From: Neoechinorhynchus agilis
Lineage: Eukaryota > Acanthocephala
Assembly (NCBI GenBank): GCA_051530055.1
Contig: CM121342.1
Coordinates: forward strand, 1,240,001-1,304,000
Direction: 5' to 3'
DNA length: 64,000 nt
Positions 1 through 9,984 of this stretch are shown one piece after another. Below the pieces are notes generated by a model. That model saw only the letters and a list, made by a program, of their open reading frames with translations. It was not told the origin of the DNA and did not search any database. Position 1 is the stretch's first letter. Every line of letters begins with the position of its first letter. The translations under genes were made by a program, and so were the position numbers.

Positions 1-1089
1 CAGCGATCATCATTATGCTTTTGGTTTTTAGTTAAACGATCACAAATCTGCTAAACATGTACTGAATATCCGCTGAGAAATAAAGCGCGTACATCTCGTA
101 TCATAAATTTTCAGCGTTTTTCAAATTTTTTTAAAAACATAAAAAATTGTATGAATAATAAACTTTCAATGTTTCGATTTATCGCGTCCATAAATAACCG
201 ATTTGGGTCAAGGAAGTGGATAAAATAACATAATATCAAGAACCGTACAGTTAAGAGTTTGTGCGCATCCCTCCGAATGGGTCACACCCAGGTACTAAAT
301 ATACTTTTATTGATGAACTTGGTACGTGGCAAATTTTGATCATTTTAGAATCCCAACGGTCATAGTGCGCTTCAAAATCGAAGTCTAGACTAGAAGTCCT
401 GATAAATGTTTTCAAATGCATTCAGCAGAGAACTGGGCAAGGATAAAAACTGAAAATTAGAAGTTACGATTTGTAAGTTGCAAGCATAATCGAAATATCC
501 TTGGAAAATACGATATTATCCGGCTTATGATTTGGCAATCGTTGCGATACAATTCAAGAAAGTCATAAACGATAACAATGCATTTGGAGCGCTTGCAATG
601 GGCATTTTCCAGTAACGAATTTGTGAAAGCTAAAATATATCAACGCTGACATAAAAGTATTTTTGTTCAATATAAAATAAATTAAGTAAAAAAGAATAAA
701 AACGCGATTAAATACTAAAAACGGAAACCCATTTTTGTATTATTGATCCGATTATCGAGCGATCTCTCTGGAATTATTCAATGATTGAATCAAATTACTA
801 ATGGCGAACGATACACAAAATACCATTCTCAAATACGATAAATCAATAGAACCCAATTAAAATGTCAACCAAATCGATTTTGCGCGTCATCACGTGTGAT
901 AGTGTGTTTGTGGTGATTTGTTTTTTTACGTTGTTTAAACAATAAAATAGTCAGACTGATGATGAGCCACCTTGGCGAATATGCGCCGAAAATGCAATCT
1001 AACTTTAAAGTTGCAATTGAAGAATTTTCAATTATCAATGATCTTCTGTTCTTTTAATTCAGATTCACACGAATTCCTCGAAACGAAAA
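1..1089. other. AT-rich non-coding DNA
   Basis: No sustained coding frame or RNA gene is visible here. The only structure I can support is the dispersed repeat copy near 197-290, listed separately. Confidence 0.5.
197..290 (-). repeat. Dispersed repeat, copy 1 of 4
   Basis: The reverse complement matches copies near 45,115-45,230, 57,770-57,870 and 61,040-61,125. The shared core is GGAGGGATGCGCACAAACTC followed by an AACCGTACGGTT-like palindrome and a TTTTATCCACTTCC-type tail. I judged the identity by eye as high at the nucleotide level. One frame also keeps a similar peptide in three copies (core KLITV followed by F and FI/LDP), so it may be a piece of a retroelement ORF or simply a conserved DNA element. 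This copy is the most diverged. Confidence 0.6.
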
Positions 1090-1266
1090 ATGAGTGCTAA
1101 AGTACTAAAACAACTCTTAAATCCATGGGAATTTGCTGGAGCTAAGGTAGAGATTTACGGCCCGAAACAATTTCCTAACAAAGCCTTAGGACCACACAAG
1201 AACGTTTTCGTACGGCCCGAAACAATTTCCTAACAAAGCCTTAGGAACACACAAGAACGTTTTCTT
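1090..1266 (+). CDS. Possible exon of an unassigned gene, with a 55-bp tandem duplication
   Basis: An ATG opens a frame beginning MSAKVLKQLLNPWEFAGAKV that looks coding: it continues about 40 codons with balanced composition. It then meets a direct duplication of 55 bp (1157-1211 and 1212-1266, one or two mismatches). Because 55 is not a multiple of three, the duplication shifts the frame, so either the gene is broken or the second copy lies past a splice site I cannot place. No family recognised. Confidence 0.3.
1157..1266 (+). repeat. 55-bp tandem duplication
   Basis: Two head-to-tail copies, each starting TACGGCCCGAAACAATTTCC and ending AAGAACGTTTTC. They are nearly identical, so the event is recent. 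Confidence 0.9.
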
Positions 1267-1310
1267 TTCGCTTTTAAATGTCTGTTGAGCATGAATTTCC
1301 ACCCGTTTAA

Positions 1311-1568
1311 ATGCCTTTGAAAATTAAATTCACTTGCTTGGAACTAAAAATCAAAACATGGGTTCAAGAGTACAAGCGAATGCGAGGCGATGAATTCTAC
1401 TGCGATTCGTTCACGTTTTCGAAGTTTCATAATTTACAGAAATTAGCTGGTGTTGAAAGAACCTACCAGATATTTGCACCATTAGAGAACAACCATAAAG
1501 TATCAGCTGGATCGATTGTAATTCTAAATTCAAGTAAAAAGGACAGACTATTTATTGATAGCTTTTAA
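1311..1568 (+). CDS. Unassigned 85-residue ORF, possibly an exon
   Basis: An open frame of 85 codons with a mixed, protein-like composition (residues such as W, Y and C spread through it). It follows the 1090-1266 segment by 45 bp and could belong to the same gene. No domain, signal peptide or membrane segment is recognisable. The start is simply the first ATG; a splice acceptor upstream is possible. Confidence 0.3.
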   Translation: MPLKIKFTCLELKIKTWVQEYKRMRGDEFYCDSFTFSKFHNLQKLAGVERTYQIFAPLENNHKVSAGSIVILNSSKKDRLFIDSF

Positions 1569-1905
1569 GATGTCAATGTTTTGATAGATTTCTAGAAAGA
1601 TAAAATTGCAATTTGATATCGGATTGCACTTTAATTTTTTTCTCAGATAAAGCACCGTCGTTGATAGTAGCCAGCTTAATTTTCTTTTTGAAATTGGGCA
1701 TTATCTCATTACACAACGATTTTCAACTGCAAGGAAGTGTCGTCGTCTCCGGTTGCACAAGACCGATAGCAGAAAACGCTGTAATCCACAACTCTCATTC
1801 ATCAGTACTAATTTGAAAAAAACAAAAACCCCAAAAAATCCTAACCGAGATTCCAAATGAATATCTTAATATTGCATTGAGAGCTCTGAGTGGCAAATAC
1901 AAAAA

Positions 1906-2223
1906 ATGGATGGTTTTAATACCCACGAAGAAATATACCGAAAATTTATGCAAAATCTGACACAGGTACAAATGGATTACTCGTTCAAATATCCGATAAA
2001 AGTTCTACGACATCTTAAAGGCTGGTTTGAACGGAATGCCCTAATTTCGGTTGATGGCAATTTGTTTTGGCTGAAGTATTGCGTCTCTAATCGATATGTT
2101 ATACCGCGTTGGGTTCAAAAGCGATTACTTTTCCAGCAGACAGTTTGCGATTGCACTGGCGATAAACTAGATGTTCCGAAAGCTATTTTAAGTTCCAGTG
2201 GCGATCTCATGAAGATCTATTAA
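1906..2223 (+). CDS. Unassigned 105-residue ORF
   Basis: The ORF starts MDGFNTHEEIYRKF and ends GDLMKIY before TAA. It is aromatic-rich and basic (central ERNALISVDGNLFWLKYC), looks like genuine protein-coding sequence and is not low-complexity. I do not recognise the family. It could be a final exon, since a pyrimidine-rich stretch and AG dinucleotides lie upstream, or part of an old mobile element. Confidence 0.35.
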   Translation: MDGFNTHEEIYRKFMQNLTQVQMDYSFKYPIKVLRHLKGWFERNALISVDGNLFWLKYCVSNRYVIPRWVQKRLLFQQTVCDCTGDKLDVPKAILSSSGDLMKIY

Positions 2224-2428
2224 ATTAACAGTAAGAATAAGCTGATCGTAGACGTTAAATCAATGCAAATTTCTAAAAAGCTCCGACTCAATAATTGTTC
2301 TCTGTGGTTTCCGATCATCCTCGTCGCCAAGCGCTACCATTTTCTAACGAAAAACACACGGTCACACGCGCTCCACTCCATTCACTTAAATAAACACACG
2401 ATGACGTTCAGCCTTTAAGCGTCAAACG

Positions 2429-2668
2429 TCACTGTGAATGTAACATCTTCTTCCCCTTTACGATTATTGCTCGATATCGTACTATGGATTTGTTCTTTAG
2501 CCTTTCGCTTCTTCTGGGCTCCTGTGCTTCTGCTTGAGATTTCGATTGATCAAAACTGAGTGCCATATCGGCTTTTTCATTTTGTCGCGCTTCTTGGGAA
2601 TTGCTTATCCTATGATTCTCCTCACCAGTCACCTCTTCCTTTCGATTCGTCCTCTTCTCATCCTAAGA
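2429..2668 (-). CDS. Unassigned charged ORF with an RRSERLKNK motif
   Basis: A minus-strand frame rich in E, K, R, S and Q, with a basic RRSERLKNK stretch near its C-terminus. RRS-R-L patterns occur at the C-termini of some retroelement polyproteins and in disordered nuclear proteins, so this could be a relic or a host exon. No start is defensible; the frame is open upstream of the region given. Confidence 0.2.
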
Positions 2669-3423
2669 ATGACCCAAAACATCGGTAATCGTCGTTCAAT
2701 CGAACGCAATGGAACTTGCACCCCAACGATAGAAAGAGCCGACATGGAAGAATCAAAAAGCGACGTTGTTGGGACACTTGGTCGCCACAAGGCAGTTCTT
2801 TCCGTGTTGTAACTTTTCTGAAACCTCTTGCTTAAAACTCGTACAATTCAAGAGTATCGAAAAGCGAAACTTTCATTGTCTTATTCGTATGAAAGTCAAG
2901 TAATTGTTTGCACTTTCGCTCTATGCTGAGATTGCCTTAGGACAGGGTATCGCACAGAAAAACAGAATTTCTGGAATACGATCCAAAAGAGTTCGGACAA
3001 CTGCGTGAAATACAGTTTATACTCCTGCACCAGAAAAGCATGCGCCTGTTGCTGCCATTTTCGTTGTGTCGTGTCAACGATTCAACCTTGAATCAACGAA
3101 ATAGTGCAAAGGACTCGAGCTCAGCCGTCAAACTAATCAGGAGATGATCGTGATGGAAAATAAGGCAAGGTACTGTTCTCTTTCGCTTCTTTTATCGCTT
3201 CTTTTTTGTAATATGTGCTTAAACTATCAAACAGGAATGACATTTTTATCCCAAGAATGTATTGGTTTTCTAAGGTGGGGTTGTCATCCCAAACAAAGTT
3301 TAGGTCGTGACCATAAAATAGTTGAAAACTACTAATCTGAGGGATGCATTGGTGGCACTGTGGGGTTTTCTCGGTTATCCTTTATCTTCCAATTTGCTGC
3401 ACTCAAGAATTCGTTCAACGGGT
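2669..3423. other. No supported gene
   Basis: Several short frames occur, none with recognisable motifs or a consistent coding look on either strand. Confidence 0.4.
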
Positions 3424-3600
3424 GCCATTAAAGTCGAAAGGTCTGCAGTTTGTCTGATTTCGCACTGAGCAACGTTCATGAGAATAATCACATAGCACAA
3501 TTAAAGGCCGATCTGATATTTAGGAATATAAAGATTGTGGAAGCGACCGTTATGAAAACGGCAGAAAATATTTATAATCGTACTTGGAATCATCTTTGAG
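3424..3600 (+). CDS. Possible terminal exon, unassigned
   Basis: The plus frame reads about 55 codons including HENNHIAQLKADLIFRNIKI and ends NRTWNHL before TGA. It has no Met near its left edge, so if real it is an internal or last exon. Composition and hydrophobic spacing suggest a helical protein segment. No family recognised. Confidence 0.25.
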
Positions 3601-3794
3601 TAACAAGGTATAAGTTGTCATTACCTTTGAACTATAAGCGAAGTATTGTTTGAAGCATCCGCTAACCAGCACAACATCATCCTGAAGCCATTCGTTTTAT
3701 TTGATTAGATAAACAAGTTTAATAAACTGACGAACAATATCGCACCCTTTGCCATCTGCTACAAACTTCATATTTATGCAAATTTATTCAATTC

Positions 3795-5550
3795 TTAAAA
3801 CCAATCGCCACGGCAACTCTTGATTTGCTCGAGCCTTGAACACTTTCGCTTAAGGTCATTTACAGTGTTCAACATCTGTTGTTTTTCTGCGTCAATGTTT
3901 TCGTTCAATGAATTGAGATTCCAGCTCAGGTGATCCAATTGAACGTCGTAGTCCTTATCGTTGGGATCAAACTCATAATGTGACTTCACTTCGTGGCAAA
4001 ATATCTGCTTATATTCGGAAAAATCTTCAAGCAAAACTTGAAGATCCTTTCTTGAAAGACAATAAACCTCAGAAAACCCTGCACTCTTCATGCTTTCTTG
4101 CATTCGCACGTTCGAAATGAATGACTTTGAGTCATATTTAAGGCACTCACTTCCAAAATGTTCTCCTTTTGAGACAATGAGTACTTTTGCGCTTTCGTCC
4201 GCAGGTCTGAACAGCGCTCCTTTGGCTACAATGAACATTTTATGACTAACGTCGTTTTTTCGATAGACGTAATCTCCTGGAGCAAACATAATTGGCTTTA
4301 GATAAGTCGTAACCTCATCAAGAAATGGCGGATCGCATTTCTGGAAACATGGAACCGTTGAAAGTTTATCTCGATGAAGTTCAGAACACAATTCTTTCAA
4401 AAGCTCGCATCCGAGAAGGGATGGCACCTTCAGTTCATCGAACACATCCACGTTCGTTTGGACATAAGAAAGCCAATCAATTACTCGTTTACGGAGCCGA
4501 TTGTCAACTTGATGGAACTCCATGTACCTTTTTACTTCGTCACATTTCTGTTGAATATTAGAACGTCTATAGTTTAAAGCTCCGACGATGTTTGTAAAGG
4601 TTCCGATTATTGCTGCAAAGAAAAGAAACGCGAATATGCTGTTCACGAGATGGATGAAGTGTTCGAGGTCATTTTGGGGTCCCGTAAAATCACCGACGTT
4701 CGTGATCATCATCGTTGCCCAGTAGATTGAATAAAAGTATCGCATGCTGAAAGGCGAACAATGAAATATACACTTTAAATTTCTTGCTTTCGTGAAATGT
4801 TTAATTTCTCTCACTAAGAAAGATGTAATCGACGAATGTTACAAAAACTCAACTACCGTTTCATAACTAAATATCTGCTTACCTAAACGTCTCGTACTCG
4901 GTTCCATTCGGATAAACCCACTCATCTCTACCGAATCCAACATATTTGCTAATGGAAAAATAAAGACACCCGTTCCAATGAATAACGAGAAGACACAGCG
5001 TCACAGTTGAACAAATCTTCCAATAGAGAGATTTAGGGGAAATGGTGTCTAATGAGCGTCCGATTCTGGATATCCGATACGCTTTGAGCAGTCGGTTGAT
5101 TCTGACCATTGGATTGTACCGTAATGTTGGGAAAATATAAAGGATTTCGGTTGGTAAAAGACTTATCAAATCGATGACGAATAAGGCTGACGAAAAGTAC
5201 ATTTTTCGAATTTGTTTCTTGTTCACGACCGGAATGCCGTCTTCGTCGTAATGAACTAAAGTTAATCGATTTCAATGAGTGTTTTTTTTTCGAAGACGAA
5301 CCTTGTCGAGAGAGTGCGAAGGAGTCGAGGGCGTAAACGAAATCAGCCACAAAATCCAATAGAATTAAATACCAAAATGTAGGAAATGCTTTATCGGCGA
5401 ACGCTCCTCTCGCAGGTACCATTATGAAGTTGTAGCCAATGAACAAAACTACGATTATAAGGCGACCAACACTCACATCGTCGGCTGAAAGCATTTCTCG
5501 TTCGAGCGAGTTGTTGGGGGGAACCAAGATGCATAAAGTTTGATCGCCAA
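3795..5550 (-). CDS. Cyclic-nucleotide-gated channel subunit (CNGA type)
   Basis: A tetrameric cation channel subunit opened by cGMP or cAMP, typically in sensory neuron cilia. Three exons are visible: about 5550-5302 (S1 and S2), 5255-4883 (S2-S3 linker through S5) and 4746-3795 (pore, S6, C-linker, nucleotide-binding domain and coiled-coil tail). The introns are 5256-5301 (46 bp) and 4747-4882 (136 bp), both GT-AG and in phase. Diagnostic segments are the S4 (RINRLLKAYRISRIGRSL), the S5 signature HWNGCLYFSISKYVGFGRD, the pore helix and filter IYWATMMITNVGDF, the C-linker (RKRVIDWL) and a CNBD-like fold with FGSE. The filter is NVGD where many CNGA subunits have TIGE; vertebrate CNGA4-type modulatory subunits carry TVGD. 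The CNBD phosphate-binding cassette lacks the usual arginine and following threonine/alanine. The first Met is unresolved; an in-frame stop lies upstream of residues EKWCFLG, so a further 5' exon is likely. Confidence 0.88.
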
Positions 5551-5689
5551 GGAAACACCATTTTTCGGGTAGAGAAAGTGTTTCGATTCAGTTGAATGTA
5601 GAAACTGGTTGGGACTCTAGTCGATGAGAATAATTCAGAGCGATTGAAACGATACTGAAAAAACTTCGAAAATGGAGGTTTTACCATTC

Positions 5690-6059
5690 ACCGGACTCCG
5701 TCGTAAATTTCAATTAAATCAGCTTAAAATCGCCATATATTCATTTTACATCTAGAAATGGAAAATCAATCACCCATTTTCCATTGTGGTGTTGATTCTA
5801 AAATCCAAACGGATAAAACGACGCCGCATTTCTCATGGTCAATAAGATCGCTAAACTTGTTAAAATATATTCTTCGGTGATTACAAAAATAAAAACTGAT
5901 TTATTGATCTCAATATTTCGTCCGTCTCGTCGAACTTCTTCAGATTGCCTGTAAGTTTTCTCAACTGTGAACAACTTGTTTAAATCTGCATTTTGCTGTC
6001 ATATAAAATGGAAGAAATTAATGTCTTTATGAAACGGTCTAGATTTTGTTTAGCGTAGA
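5690..6059. other. Intergenic region between divergent genes
   Basis: AT-rich spacer between the minus-strand CNG channel gene and the plus-strand phospholipase gene. It may hold both promoters, but I see no firm element. Confidence 0.4.
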
Positions 6060-6651
6060 ATGGAAAAGGTCCACAGAGAACATTTCAAAGTATATTTCCA
6101 ATCTGATGCAAGTCTGATTGGTTCCAGGAATCTTAAAACAGTTCTGATTGATGCTCTGATGTCCTGCAAACGTCGCGCCGACGTTTGTATCCACATTTTT
6201 ACCGATTTTGAGATCGCCAATATTCTAAAGGACTTGGCAGCCAATGGAAGGAACGTACGAGTTTTGTTTGATATGACAGTGATTGTCTTTTCTATCAGTT
6301 GATCTTCAAAAAAGGACAATCTTGCTGATTACAACACATCCCCAGGGATCCAAGATGGATTTTCTTAAGAGTTCTTCACTATGCCAAGTAAGAATGTTGA
6401 GTGAACCTGAAAAGGAGGGTATGATGCATCATAAGTTTACTATAATTGATTCCGATCAAGTTTTGGCGGGCTCAGCGAACTACACTAATCGAGCTTTAGG
6501 ATTTAGTAAAGGTAATTGTGAAAATCGAACTTTCAAGTTCCTCAATCATGAAAACATTCTTTGGATTTCCAAGAAGGAGATTGTAGAGGATTATTGTGCA
6601 GAATTCAATCGCCTCTGGGAAAAGGCCGGTGATAAAACTGCTTCCTTGTAA
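6060..6651 (+). CDS. Phospholipase D-like nuclease (PLD6/Zucchini family)
   Basis: Two exons, 6060-6278 and 6346-6651, joined across a 67-bp GT-AG intron in phase 0, give 174 residues. The product has one PLD-type HKD motif, HHKFTIIDSDQVLAGSANYT, with the His, Lys, Asp and following GS-N in place; such proteins work as homodimers. Gene order of motifs (ADVCIHIFTD early, NVRVLFDM, then HKD, then EFNRLWE near the end) matches mitochondrial cardiolipin hydrolase/Zucchini, which matures piRNA precursors at the mitochondrial surface. That family usually has an N-terminal membrane anchor; none is encoded after this start, so either an upstream exon is missing from the model or this is a soluble paralogue. 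An in-frame extension upstream was not found. A bacterial-type single-HKD endonuclease relative is a less likely alternative. Confidence 0.85.
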
Positions 6652-8373
6652 AAGAGAAATAAAATACGTTTGGTTTTTGTGAAATTAATTTTTTGTGTCT
6701 ATTTCATTTAATGATATTCCATATCCTTCTTTTTTCCGGTTAGTCCCTCAATTTTATGGATATTGCAATAGAAAACAAAAAATGCCAACTAATAATTTAA
6801 GCAATAAATTAGTACATTCTCAATAGAACGATTTTTCTGTTATTGTAAGACAATGAATAGCAAAAATAATTGCCAATATGTTTCGTAGGTTCTAACAGTT
6901 TTCAAAAGTGAATGCTTAAGTTTATTTCGTTATCATTCTTTAATGAAATCATTGTGCTCAATTGAGAGAAAAGTATAAAATGCTTAAAATTTTACGCGTT
7001 TATCTGCTCAAATTTCTAAGATAGAGTTTAGCCACGACTGCGCGATACGTAATCCCAAGAAAGCCCTGAGTAATGTCCGTAACATAAATTTGGAGAAAAA
7101 ATAACGGCATAATCTCGATAAGTAACAAGGAACCGGTCATAAATTGAAAAATTGAAGACGAAAAAAACATCAAAGAGCGCAAAGTTCTCCTAGAACAGGT
7201 TTTAGAAATAAATTCTAAGCGGCATAAAAGATTAAAGGATTTTTCCCAAAATGAATATCGATTTTAAAAATAATCTCGGAAGCACTCTTTTGTGATATTG
7301 ATAATTTAGTGAAGCCAAAACGTCAAATAGACAATTGAGAACCATTCAATTATTCACATTGCCTAGCGTTTTAAGTAACGTGATTAATAAACATCGTGCA
7401 GTGGAATATCAATCAGCGAAAAATTTGTTTTATTAGTGTTTACAATAAACAGAATTTCGAAGTATGTAGTGGTATAAATGCTTTATTATTGCCGATTTTT
7501 TCGTAAAACGTTTGGTTGAAACATTTCCTAAGTATTGCGAGATTATGAAAAATTCACAAAAGTCATAGCTTTCATTTTCTTAACTTTAAATCGCTTGTTT
7601 TCTATGCCTGTTAAAGGTTTTATTAAACTAAAAATATCCACATAATAATTTTTCGCTTAAAAATTTGTATTTTATTCAAAGGTAGAATTTCTTTTACCTG
7701 ATTATCGTAGCTTAATTCAAATAAAGTCACGGGGAAAATTTTAATAATTTTTATTTTCAACAATTGCGTTTCGGCATTTTCGTCGATTTTGCCAGTACTT
7801 ACATTAGATTATAGAGATCAATATCCGACTCCCTTTATCTTCATGCAAAATTATTGCTTACCCAATCGTTAGTAATTCGTTCACGCTGATAAGATATCGG
7901 CTAACATTGATATCAATTTATACAGTTCACCAATTAGATTATAGAGATCAATATCCGACCGCCTTTATCTTCATGCAAAATTATTGCTTACCCAATCGTT
8001 AGTAATTCGTTCACGCTGATAAGATATCGGCTAACATTGATATCAATTTATACAGTTCACCAAACGCAATGATTTTCACACATCCATTACCGATAATAAT
8101 CATATCAAGATGCTTCGGAATAATAAATATCTAATGGTTTTTGAACATAATCCAGGTTAAAGCATAATCAATTATTATGAAATATTTCGAAAGAAGAAAC
8201 CTCGCCTCATCAGTCATCTAAGAAAAGGTTTATGTGATAGTTCTCTTCTATTTGTTTGGTCCTGTGAGCTCGCATTAACAGGTACACCATATGTAAGGTT
8301 GAGGTTCATGATGTTGGCCGCAGAGATGTGTAAGGTCTAAAGCACAAGACGTCTTCCAAGATTTGGCTCCTTC
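6652..8373. other. AT-rich intergenic region
   Basis: No supported gene. A minus-strand frame at 7000-7182 is hydrophobic and preceded by a TTCTAG acceptor-like site, so it could be a lone membrane-protein exon, but nothing confirms it. The 130-bp duplication at 7803-8063 is listed separately. Confidence 0.4.
7803..8063 (+). repeat. 130-bp tandem duplication
   Basis: Two adjacent copies, starting at 7803 and 7933 with ATTAGATTATAGAGATCAAT and ending GTTCACCA. They differ at only about one or two sites, so the duplication is recent. Confidence 0.95.
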
Positions 8374-8770
8374 TCAATCAAATCCGCCCCATCGAAATCT
8401 ATGCGATATTGCATAGTTTCCTGGTGGTTTGAAATGGCGGATGTTGAGTGAGTCTCTTCGGAATGCCCTGCATTGTTTGACCGATGTACACCTTGTCAAA
8501 TTGAGTGCACTGTATTTTATAAACATCCTGCAAGTCGGATCATTGTTCAACATCTTCTTAAACGTGTTAGCGAGGGTGATACCTTTATTGATGTACAATC
8601 GAACACCAACCCTTGTCTTAATAATGGAATGGATGATGTCTTTTGTTACATCGATAACGAATTCAACTCTTTTGAATTTATAGGACTATGCGATCGTTTT
8701 TGTGTTTCGTGTTCAATAATTGCACCTCTTAATACCGCAGTCAATTATCCATTTGGGGTATCGTCTTATT
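8374..8770 (-). mobile_element. Penelope-like element relic: end of RT and GIY-YIG endonuclease
   Basis: The minus strand encodes the hallmark start of the Penelope C-terminal endonuclease: DVYKIQCTQFDKVYIGQTMQ, with the GIY-like (VYKI) and YIG (YIG) elements and the intervening cysteine. It is preceded by a segment (LANTFKKMLNND) that fits the region between RT thumb and endonuclease. Penelope-like elements are retrotransposons that prime at breaks made by this GIY-YIG nuclease. Only a fragment remains and it is no longer an open frame throughout. Confidence 0.75.
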
Positions 8771-9394
8771 CTCAGTTCCTGGGCGATACTATCACTTTTC
8801 TTAATCACCGCAACTCGAGTGGACCATTGTGAAAATCCTCATGGCACGTACGGCTTGCGAAACCACACATACCGCCACCACCGATTTTCATCCTTATGCT
8901 ATAAAGAAAGTCGACTCCCAATCACGCATATAGATGTCAGCTGAGGTCGGAGCTGATGGCGATTAGATGGCTACCCAATGGTGCACGAGTACGACTGCTT
9001 TTGAATTCGATGGGACATTTTAAGATCGAAAACGCTGAACTGTGCAGGGAATACGAGCGGACATATTCTAGCCCCGACCTTACTAATCGTGTACCTGTTA
9101 ACTCAAGCTGGCAAGATCAAACAAATAAAAATAGAACTACTACACCAACTAAGGGAGCTTTAACCGGGATTATGTTCACCACCACCATTCAATATTACTG
9201 GTATCGATGAATGCGAAGATATTGAAATCAACTGTTATTTCCGACCTAATTCATTTAAGTGCGATCGAACAATAGCCACGTATTTAGATCATTCCCTTGA
9301 TGTAACATTCATTGTTCTTAAATACATTCTCCCCGCATTTGCGAAAATAATTTCAATAATAAATTCAGTACTGATTTTTACATTTTAGATTGCA
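8771..9394. other. No supported gene
   Basis: Short frames only. It may hold flanking parts of the Penelope relic, but no motif can be named. Confidence 0.4.
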
Positions 9395-9984
9395 ATGAAA
9401 AATATACCAGATAAAAATTCGAAGCAAAAACCGGAAAAAACTGAAGACACAATTAACGTCCTACCATCTTGCTGGTCTCAATTAAGCAGGATTGCTGGTG
9501 GGAATCTCATGTCTTTAATACTTGACGAAAGCTTTCCCATGGACCCACAAATCACATTTTCGCAACTGTCCGAGCCGCCACTTGATCCGGAGCCAATGAC
9601 ACAAGATGAGCTGTTGAAGGAGTTAAGAGTTTTCGTAGATAAAAAATATGAACGCAAAATGAAATCAAAGCCTATTTCTAATGCCCAAAAGGAAACTGCT
9701 AATAATATAATGAAAAAAAGTGCTCCACCCGAAAGTAAAACTGATTAGACCATGTTTGACACTGCCATGTTAAGACATAAATTATAATTCCTAATAAAAC
9801 GATTTTTAACAATTGTAAAAGTATTTCGGACGAAGAAGAGGATGCATCGAGACTCCTCACCGTACTGCCCGGAGCAAAGACAACTGCAGCCGACTATGCT
9901 GACATTCTCGGGTCTCCAAAGCCATTGATCCCATCGCAGCCGCAAATAAAACCACAAGTTTCTACTCAAATTCTCGTTTTTTAA
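9395..9984 (+). CDS. Small hypothetical acidic protein, 3' end shared with the satellite
   Basis: An ORF of 117 codons (9395-9748) begins MKNIPDKNSKQKPEKTEDT and is hydrophilic with proline-rich and acidic stretches. About 75 bp later a second coding-like segment in plus frame (about 9823-9984) reads SISDEEEDASRLLTVLPGAK, continues to KPLIPSQPQIKPQVSTQILV and stops at TAA. A candidate donor (GAAA/GTAAAA at 9735) and acceptor (GTAAAAG at 9820) exist but do not join the two frames in phase, so the exact splice is unresolved and the two parts may be separate. Family not recognised. The terminal segment from 9921 onward is the first unit of the 487-bp array that follows, so the gene's 3' exon and downstream flank are the likely source of that satellite. 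Confidence 0.5.
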
